Assembly: GCF_002752655.1 (NCBI RefSeq)
Contig: NZ_CP023737.1
Coordinates: 1,992,001 to 2,056,000 of the forward strand
Direction: 5' to 3'
Source: Methylosinus trichosporium OB3b
GTDB lineage: Bacteria > Pseudomonadota > Alphaproteobacteria > Rhizobiales > Beijerinckiaceae
Length of the DNA stretch: 64,000 bases
Part shown: positions 1-7,100 of the stretch, one piece after another
Position numbering within the stretch: position 1 is the stretch's first letter
Layout: each line of letters starts with the position of its first letter
The notes under the pieces: generated by a model
The model's input: only the letters and a program-made list of their open reading frames with translations
The model's database searches: none
Told to the model about the DNA's origin: nothing
Made by a program: the position numbers and the translations under genes

Positions 1-233
1 CGCGCGACCAGCTCGGGAACCAGGGCCTCGTCCGCGACCTCCACCACGGCGCAGGCCGGACTATTGTGCGAGGTGAAAGGAATGCGCGGATCGATGAGCA
101 ATTGATGGCGAAGCGCTCCCCAGAGCCGCGCGCCATCCGGGAGCTTGCGCTCGAACATGCGCACCAGCCGTCCCGTGCCGATCTTCGCGCCGACGACGTC
201 GGTGTCGTCGAAGCCGAGATAGATTTTCGTCAT
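1..233 (-). CDS. TiaS-like protein, N-terminal part (runs off left edge)
   Basis: This is the first 77 codons of a gene that continues beyond the left edge. The protein opens with MTKIYLGFDDTD, and a DDTD motif right at the N-terminus is typical of archaeal tRNA(Ile2) 2-agmatinylcytidine synthetase (TiaS) and its poorly studied bacterial relatives. A later stretch, DPRIPFTSHNSPAC, resembles the TiaS segment that follows the first strand-helix unit. Its ATG overlaps the TGA of the ABC ATPase by four bases (ATGA), so it is translationally coupled to the importer. In bacteria it is unlikely to make agmatidine, because they use TilS for the same codon, so another nucleotide-dependent role is more likely. 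I am fairly sure of the family and unsure of the function. Confidence 0.65.
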   Translation of the reverse strand, partial: MTKIYLGFDDTDVVGAKIGTGRLVRMFERKLPDGARLWGALRHQLLIDPRIPFTSHNSPACAVVEVADEALVPELVA

Positions 234-1039
234 AGCGGGTCCCTCCGCCGCTCGACGATCGGCGCGAGGCGCCGCGCGCCGAACGGATCGTCGAACATTT
301 CGACCTCGACGCCGTAGATGCGCCGCATGCGCTCCGGCGTCACCGTCTCGTGGGGCGCGCCGTCGGCCTGTATGAGGCCGTCTTGAAGTATGGCGACGCG
401 CGTCGCGACCTGCATCGCGTGCTCGGGATGATGCGTGCTGACGAGCACGCCGTGACCGTCGGCGACGAGATCGGACAAATGCCGCATGAGGCGGATCTGA
501 TAGCCGTAATCGAGACCCGTCGCCGGCTCGTCCATGACGAGAAGCCGCGCGCCTTGCGCCAGCGCGCGGGCGATCAGCGTGAGCTGACGCTCGCCGCCGG
601 AGATTTCCGTATAGGGCCGGTCGATCAGCCGCTCGATGCCGAGGCGTGCGACGACCGTTTCGACGATGCGGCGGTCCTCGGCGTCCGGCGCGCGCACGAG
701 GCCGGTCTGCGGCAGGCGCCCGAGCGTGACGACCTCCCGCACGCTATAGGGAAAAGGCGTGATATGGCCTTGCGGCACATAAGCGATGCGCTTGGCGATG
801 TCACGCTGCGAGAGCGTCGAAAGCGGCGCTCCGTCGAGCCGCACCTCGCCGCGCCGTGGCGCGAGAAAGCCCAGCAACAGGCGAAACAAAGTGCTCTTTC
901 CGGAGCCATTGGCGCCGAGCAGAGCGACGATCTCGCCCGTGCCGAAGCCGAGCGTGACGCCGCCGAGCACGCTGCGTGCGCCACGCGAGAAATGCAGATC
1001 GACGCCGTCTATACGCGCGACCGAGTGAGGCGGCCTCAT
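230..1039 (-). CDS. ABC transporter ATP-binding protein, FecE/BtuD type
   Basis: This 269-residue protein is the cytoplasmic ATPase of a type II (vitamin B12/iron-complex class) importer. It has a Walker A motif GANGSGKST at residues 42-50, a Q-loop near residue 90 (YVPQG), the signature SGGERQ near 147-152, Walker B LLVMDEPATGLD around 166-177 with the catalytic Glu at 171, and an H-loop (STHH). The ATG at 1039 is chosen because MRPPHS starts 31 bases after the permease stop and gives the usual family length; upstream codons are not conserved-looking. The gene lies third in a minus-strand operon of binding protein, permease, ATPase and TiaS-like gene. The substrate class (iron chelate, cobalamin, or molybdate/tungstate as in MolBCA) cannot be read from the ATPase itself. 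Confidence 0.93.
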   Translation of the reverse strand: MRPPHSVARIDGVDLHFSRGARSVLGGVTLGFGTGEIVALLGANGSGKSTLFRLLLGFLAPRRGEVRLDGAPLSTLSQRDIAKRIAYVPQGHITPFPYSVREVVTLGRLPQTGLVRAPDAEDRRIVETVVARLGIERLIDRPYTEISGGERQLTLIARALAQGARLLVMDEPATGLDYGYQIRLMRHLSDLVADGHGVLVSTHHPEHAMQVATRVAILQDGLIQADGAPHETVTPERMRRIYGVEVEMFDDPFGARRLAPIVERRRDPL

Positions 1040-1070
1040 GATCGGCTCTCGGGTTGCGGAAGACGGCGCT

Positions 1071-2075
1071 TCACAGCCATGCCCTCCGCGCGCGTCCGAG
1101 CACGAGCACGAAGGCCGGAACGCCGAGCAGCTCGGTGACGACGCCGATCGGGATCTCCGCATGGGCGATGTTGCGCGCGACGCAATCCGCCACGATGAGG
1201 AAGATCGCCCCGAGCATCGCGCTCGCCGGCAGGAGCCGGCTGTTGGTCGGTCCGATGGCGAGGCGCGCCACATGCGGCACGACGAGCCCGACCCAGCCGA
1301 TCATCCCGGCCAGCGACACGCAGAGGGACGAGGCCAGCGTCGCAGCGGCGATCACGCCATAGCGCGTCGCCTCGACCGGCACGCCGAGCGAGCGCGCCTC
1401 GTCGTCGCCCATCGAGAGCGCGTCGAGCGCGCGGCCCGCGAGCGTCATCGCCGCGACCGCCGCGAGGATTGGTCCGGCCGCGCTCTCGACATGGCGAAGC
1501 TCGACGCCGCCGAGGCTGCCCATCAGCCAATAGACGATCGCCGGCAGCTGCTCGTAAGGGTCGGCGACATATTTGACGATCGACAGAGCCGAGGTAAACA
1601 GGGCCCCGGAGATCATGCCGCCGAGCACCAGCGTCACCATCGACGCCGAGCCGAACAGATTGGCGATGACGACGCCGACGCCCACCGCGACGATCCCCAT
1701 GAGAAAGGCTGAGGCCTGCACCACGAGCAGATTGCCGGAGACGAGAATGCCGAGCGCCGCGCCGAATCCGGCGCCGCCGAGAACGCCGAGAATCCCGGGC
1801 GAGACGAGCGGATTGCGAAACACCGCCTGAAACGAAGCGCCCGAGGTCGCGAGCGCCGCCCCGATGAGGCCGGCCGCCAGCACGCGCGGCAGTCGGATCT
1901 CGACGATGAGATTATGCAAGAGGTCGAGACGTTCGGGGGCGAGCTCCGCGAGGCCGACGCGCGCGCAAAAGAAGGTGACGACATCCGTCGGCGCCAGAGG
2001 ATAGCGGCCGACCGACAGAGCGATGAGAACGACGGCGACGAGCGCGATCGGGAGAAGGAGGAGGCGGGTCGAAAT
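1071..2075 (-). CDS. FecCD-family ABC permease, probable ATT start
   Basis: This is the membrane permease of the importer, a hydrophobic protein with about ten predicted transmembrane segments and the FecCD signature region (RLPRVLAA near the N-terminus, then GLVVPHVAR). The first canonical start codon in frame is TTG at 1919, but that would cut off a clear first membrane helix (LLLLPIALVAVVLIALSVG) and the segment linking it to the conserved core. The reading frame upstream of that helix opens at the TGA that ends the binding-protein gene. The only sensible start between them is ATT at 2075, preceded by GGAG with a 9-base spacer; it gives 334 residues, the normal family length. An alternative is readthrough of the TGA, because both genes are in the same frame. 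Confidence 0.85.
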   Translation of the reverse strand: MSTRLLLLPIALVAVVLIALSVGRYPLAPTDVVTFFCARVGLAELAPERLDLLHNLIVEIRLPRVLAAGLIGAALATSGASFQAVFRNPLVSPGILGVLGGAGFGAALGILVSGNLLVVQASAFLMGIVAVGVGVVIANLFGSASMVTLVLGGMISGALFTSALSIVKYVADPYEQLPAIVYWLMGSLGGVELRHVESAAGPILAAVAAMTLAGRALDALSMGDDEARSLGVPVEATRYGVIAAATLASSLCVSLAGMIGWVGLVVPHVARLAIGPTNSRLLPASAMLGAIFLIVADCVARNIAHAEIPIGVVTELLGVPAFVLVLGRARRAWL

Positions 2076-2081
2076 GGCCGC

Positions 2082-3110
2082 TCACTCCAAGATCCGCGCG
2101 ACATCCGCGTCGCTCGGGTCGACGCCGAGAAACAGGCGATAGAAGGACTTCGTCTCCGCGACGAGATCGAGCGGATAGCGCTTCGGATAGAACAGATTGG
2201 CGAGCCATTGCACGCCGAGCGCGCGCATGTAGCTGGGCGGCCGATCGATCCAATTGAAGGGCGCGTGCGGGACGAAGACGATGCGCCCTTGCTTCACCGC
2301 CTCGACATTGCGCCATTGCGAATTGGTCTTGGCGATGTCGCCGAAGCCCTTGTTCTGGGCGACGATGATCTGCGGCCGCAGCGCGACGATCTGCTCGAGG
2401 CCGATTCTGTCCTGGCCGAAATGAGTCGATTGCGTGCAATGATAGACATTGTCGCCGGCGGCGAGCGCGATCGCCTCGGCGTGGAATCCTTTGTCGCAAT
2501 CGGTGGCGAGGCCGTCCGCGGTTTCGGCGTAATAGACCCTTATGCGCTGCTCCGGCGGAATGCTCGCGGTCGCCGCGCGCACGCGCGCCAGCGCATCGTC
2601 GATGTAGCGTGCGAGTTCGCTCGCCTTCTGCTCGCGCCCGAGGATCTCGCCGAGAAAGACGAAGGCTTTCGAATAGTCGTCGAGCGTTTCGAGCTTCAGA
2701 AAGACGACCGGCGCGCCGATCCGGGCGAAGCTGCGCTCGGCCTTGTCGATCTCCATGAAATGTCCGAGCCAGGCGATGACGAGGTCGGGACGTCGGCTCG
2801 CCACCTCCTCGAGATTGAGCTCGCGGCCCATGCCGGCCTGACTGCCGATCACGGGCAGCTCAGCGGCCTCGTTGCGCAGGAGTGGCCTCTCGTCCCCGCG
2901 GAACGGCACATTGAGGCCGATGAGCAGTTCCGGCGCCAAAGCGTAGAGCGTGAGGGTCACGGGCGGCGCCGCACCGTAAATGCGTGCAGGATGGGCCGGA
3001 ATGACGAGTTTTCGTCCCGCCATGTCGACGATCTCCCGCGTCTCTGCGGCGAGCGCCCGACTGCAAGCCAGCGCGAGCGCGAACAGAAGGCAGGCAAATC
3101 GAAAGGTCAT
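2082..3110 (-). CDS. Periplasmic substrate-binding protein of type II ABC importer (TroA/FecB fold)
   Basis: This 342-residue exported protein begins with a Sec signal peptide (MTFRFACLLFALALACSRALA, cleavage after ALA) followed by REIVDMAGRKLVIPAHPARI, the standard opening of FecB/BtuF-like periplasmic binding proteins. Two lobes are joined by a long helix (residues about 150-190, DYSKAFVFLGEILG). It is expected to deliver a metal complex or oxyanion to the FecCD permease encoded just downstream. The ATG at 3110 has GGAG nine bases upstream. The 3' end is in the same frame as the permease and is separated from it by a single TGA. A ModE-like palindrome at 3166-3190 lies 56 bases upstream of the start, which makes molybdate or tungstate (as for MolB of Haemophilus) a testable substrate. 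Iron chelates and corrinoids remain alternatives. Confidence 0.88.
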   Translation of the reverse strand: MTFRFACLLFALALACSRALAAETREIVDMAGRKLVIPAHPARIYGAAPPVTLTLYALAPELLIGLNVPFRGDERPLLRNEAAELPVIGSQAGMGRELNLEEVASRRPDLVIAWLGHFMEIDKAERSFARIGAPVVFLKLETLDDYSKAFVFLGEILGREQKASELARYIDDALARVRAATASIPPEQRIRVYYAETADGLATDCDKGFHAEAIALAAGDNVYHCTQSTHFGQDRIGLEQIVALRPQIIVAQNKGFGDIAKTNSQWRNVEAVKQGRIVFVPHAPFNWIDRPPSYMRALGVQWLANLFYPKRYPLDLVAETKSFYRLFLGVDPSDADVARILE

Positions 3111-3165
3111 GACTCGAGGCTCCAACCTATGCCGGACTGCTCGGTCCCGGCGACAGGCGATGATA

Positions 3166-3190
3166 TTCTATATAGCCATACTACATAACG
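3166..3190. promoter_or_regulatory. Candidate ModE-type operator upstream of the ABC importer
   Basis: On the plus strand the half-sites TTCTATATA and TACATAACG are separated by seven bases. The right half is identical to one arm of the Escherichia coli modA operator as I remember it, and the left half shares its TATAT core. The site is in an AT-rich pocket just upstream of the binding-protein start, where a repressor would act. No ModE gene is in this window, so the assignment rests on the motif alone. Confidence 0.45.
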
Positions 3191-3242
3191 AAACGACGCC
3201 CGCACAAGCCTAACTCTCGGCCGAAAAAAGAAATCGCCGCCG

Positions 3243-3458
3243 ACCTCCCTCAAAAAGGAAGCGGCCAGACTCGCGAAGCAGGAGGGCGCTTCGCTGAATC
3301 AATGGATCGCGACGGCCGTCGCCCAGAAAATCGGCGTTGTCGAGACGACGGCCGACTTCCTGAAGCGGCGCGCTGGAAATGCGAACGGCTCCGGTTTGTC
3401 GGAGATCCTTCGCAGCGCGCCCGGCCGCGCGCCGGATCCCGGCGATGAATTGCCCCCG
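3243..3458 (+). pseudogene. Relic of a HicB-like / toxin-antitoxin antitoxin
   Basis: Read from 3243, the frame gives TSLKKEAARLAKQEGASLN followed by QWIATAVAQK and, at the end, SEILRSAPGRAPDPGDELPP. That matches the usual pattern of the short HicB-family antitoxins (helix, SLNQFIATAVAEK core, C-terminal GDELP). The N-terminal beta strand that should read like LTLRLP is present only as scrambled sequence just upstream (LTL, then a shift of frame), and I see no start codon or ribosome binding site. No toxin partner sits next to it. It is best treated as a decayed fragment. Confidence 0.45.
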
Positions 3459-4164
3459 ATTCGGTTTCGACGCGAAGATCAGGGTGCGGACGCGCAGATC
3501 GATATGCTGAAGGCGTCCGAATGCGTCGAGCTTTTCCGCGAGCGCTTGTCGCGCGCCAAGGCCGTAGTGGCGAGACTCGATCGTCTCGCCCTCCTCCGTC
3601 AAAACCCCCCTCGCCTTTTCAGTCAGGACGCAGAGATAGCCGCCGGCGCCCTCGATCTCATCGCCGCGTTGCAGGATCGCGGCGATGACGATCACAATAC
3701 GATTCGACCGGTCCGGATATCATTCGTCGAGCTCGGTCGGCGGCGAGGCCACAAAACGGAGCAATCACCGATTTCGTTTTGCGCCCCTTTGTCCGATCAG
3801 GGGGCGGCGTCGAGTCGACTCACCTGCTGGAGGCCGATCGAGCAATTTCCACTGCGACCAGCGGCCGCCCAGACTCGAGGCCGCTTCTTTTCAAGATCGA
3901 AAAGCCGGTCGAATGGGTTGACTCTGATAGCATTTTTTTGCGTGATGAAATTTGATCAGGGGAAGCTCGACGAGCTTGCAGTTCGACTCTTGTGCAAGAT
4001 CTGGTAGTTTGGCGAGAACAACAAGGCAGAGAGGGCGTCGTGAAAGAAGCGGGTTCGCATTCCTTGGTGGTCGAGTCGCCAGTTTTTGGTTTCGTGATAG
4101 AATAGAAAAAAATACAATCTCGCTCAGCCCGCTCGGAAATCAAAGTAACGAAAAGCGGGGGTCT
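3459..4164. other. Gene-poor stretch before the giant glycosyltransferase
   Basis: No open frame here has convincing protein character. A minus-strand frame running from about 3695 to 3210 is open but overlaps the antitoxin relic and matches nothing I recognise. The last 250 bases are AT-richer, with TTGACT at about 3919 and an inverted repeat CTTGCA/TGCAAG near 3975-4000, and probably contain the promoter of the downstream gene. Confidence 0.4.
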
Positions 4165-7100
4165 GTGCTGACTCCTGTATCTCGAGATCGCAAATCCTAT
4201 TTCAGGATATTGTGGCAACTGCCCGATTTTCAGGCGATTCTTGCTTCGATCTCGCCCGAGACAACGGCCTGGCTAGAGCTGAACGTCTCGAGCTGGGAGC
4301 CGGCGAGCCAGCCTCCGGCTTGGATCGGCCTCGTCTCCACCATCGCGGGAAGCGCGAAATACAATCTCGTCACGCGTATCTGGCAGGCGTCGTCCACATC
4401 GCCGGAGCTCGCGGGGCCATTCCGTTTCGGCGTCGCGGGCGGTGTGACGGGAGACAGCTTCGCTCTCTGCGCGCATGTCGAAACGCTCGACGCTCCTTTG
4501 CTGATCTCTCACCCACGGCTGCGAAAGCTCGAAGAGACCACGCGAATCGTGACCCCTCCGGCGCTTGTCGGCGATCGGCTCTCCTCCGAGGCGGCCGGCA
4601 AGCTCGACGAAGCGAGCCCCGACGCCATCGACGGCGAGTCTCTGGCGAGGGAAGCCGCTGCGCGGGCTCATGATCCCGATCACTTCGATTTCAGCGACAT
4701 TCGCGTTTCTGCAGACGGAACCATCTCTCATCGTCGGGTCGAGTTCTTCTGCGACGCCGCGCTTCGCGATTTGCGACGCCGGCGGCAAACGCGCGAGGCG
4801 GAGCCGGCGACGTCGAAGGGCCGGCGCATCTCAACCTGTTGCGGACCTCCGACGCGCGTCCGAGCTGGAGGCTCGTCGAGCCGCAGTCGAAAACGGGTTC
4901 TCGGCGTCAATTTCCGCCCGCAATGGTCGATCGAGGGAGAGGACACATTTTATATTCGCGTCATCGACGCCGAGAGCGAGGAGCCTTCCGTCACGGCGCG
5001 GTTCTTCGATCCGGCGACCGGCCGTCACGTGCCGATCGAGCCGATGCGGAACTATGTGTTCTCCTTGCTGATGTCGGCGCATCGATGCGCCGGCGAGGTG
5101 CAGATCTCCATCCTCGACAAATTCGGCGGCATCTCGAGTTTTCACACGAAATCCGTGGATCGCCAGATGAAAGGCGGAACGGACCGCGCGTTCTATTCGG
5201 AGCTGCGCATTCCGTTCGTGACGCCCGCGGACGCATGCTGGCTTTCGATCAGCGTCGTGAAATCCCGACGCGATCCCACGATCGTCTCGGCTACGATCGA
5301 CAGTTTTCTGTTCTTCGCCGACCCCGTTCTGACGCACGAAGAGCGCGAGCAGCTTCCCGCGAGAGTCTCCCTGGCCATGTTGACGAGCCTGCGCCAGAAC
5401 GCGGGTTATTCGGCGAAGCAATTCGAGATTGCCGGCGCGGCGCCCGAGGGCGCCTTCGATCTCTTGCTCGCCGAGCCGCGAGCGCTGACGATCGCAAAGG
5501 GGCTCATGCGGCCGCGGACGCTTCCCGTGACCGTCGCCAGCCTGAGCCTCTTCGATTCGCTCGTCCAGGCAGCAGGAACCCTCGACGGCGCCGTGGAGGC
5601 GCCTTCGCTGATCGCATTCGTCGATGGTCGCGAAAGCTGCAAATTGGAGGTTCAGCTCACAGATAAAACGTTCTTTGCGCGCGGCAAGTTGAAGCCGCGC
5701 CATCGCGACGGTCGTCGCCATCTGCTGGATGTGCGCTGCGAGACCTCTCGAGAGGTGCTGGCGGCGCGGCGCGTGAGCATCGATCTTCCCGAGGACGGAG
5801 GCGTCTGGGGAAAGCAAGCGGCCGACGCCGAGGCCGCGGCGCGTCGAACCGCCAGCGAGCTGGAGTTGCTGCGCGGCCAGGCGCAGGACGCCAAGAGGGC
5901 GCTCGGGGCCGCCAGCGGCCTTCACGAGCGAATCGCGCAGCTCGCGCCGATCGTCAACGCGCTCGCCGCCGACTTCGGCTTGATGGAGCGGGCGGGATTG
6001 TCGACGAGAGCGGCGGACGTCCGATCGTCGGCGAAAAAGCGTTCCGGCGCGAGTCCGGAAGAGGCCTTGCTGGTCGCCTCGCCGCTCTTCGACGAGGCGT
6101 GGTACGCGAAAATGTATATGTCCCGGGACAAATCGGGCTTGTCTCCGGCCGCGCATTATCTCGAGAGGGGAGTGGCCGAGCGCCTGTTCCCTCACCCCTT
6201 GTTCGACGCCGAATGGTATCGCGAGCGATATATGTCGACAAAGAGCGCAGAGCCGCCATTCGTGCATTTCTTGCGCGAAGGCGTGAAGCGCGAATATGTC
6301 GCGCATCCGCTGTTCGATCCGGCTTGGTTCGCCCGGCGCTATCAGCGCAAGGGCCTCGTCGACTGCATGATCTTCTTCCAGAAATTCGCCTTCGAATGCG
6401 GCCTCGACCCGCACCCGCTGTTCGACAGCAAATGGTACGGCGAAACCTATCCCAAGACCTTTCGCGAGGGACGGATCGGCGTTCACGATTATATGGAGAC
6501 CGGCGCGCAGCGCGGGCGTTGGCCGAATCCGCTGTTCGATCCGGCCTATTATGTGCGGACCTACAAGGAGCAGATCGAGCCCGGGACCAATCCTCTGGCG
6601 CATTTCATCGAGCAGGGCAGCGACGATGGCTTGAACCCCAATCCGTTGTTTTCCTCTGCTTGGTACCGAGCCGTCAATCCCGGCGTGGCGGCCGAGAATT
6701 GGATACCCCTCGCGCATTATCTGCATGTGGGCGGCAAGCTCGGTCTCGACCCGAATCTTTCCTTCAGCACCAAATCCTATCTCGCCGAGAATCCCGATCT
6801 CGATCTCGCGAAGGAGAGCGCGCTGGCGCATGCATTGCGCAAACGCTCCGGCCGAGGCGAATCCACGCTTTCGACAGAGACGAGGCCGCAGTGGAAAAAG
6901 GCGCCGCTCGCCTCCTCCGAGCGCCAGAGCCGGCGGGACGTTGCGCTGCCGAGCGTCAATTGGGTCATCGGCCCGCCGGACAATATTCAATGGGCCTATG
7001 GCAACAACGCCAAGCGCTTCATCGAGAACATGCCCCGATGGAGTCATGCCGTCAGCGGCTCCGCCGCAGCCGATATCGTGCTCTATTTCGATGTGATCGT

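Noticed and set aside
3210..3695. A minus-strand frame of 161 codons in the gene-poor region
   Set aside because: It overlaps the antitoxin relic, lacks a good ribosome site and matches no family that I recognise; kept only as a remark.
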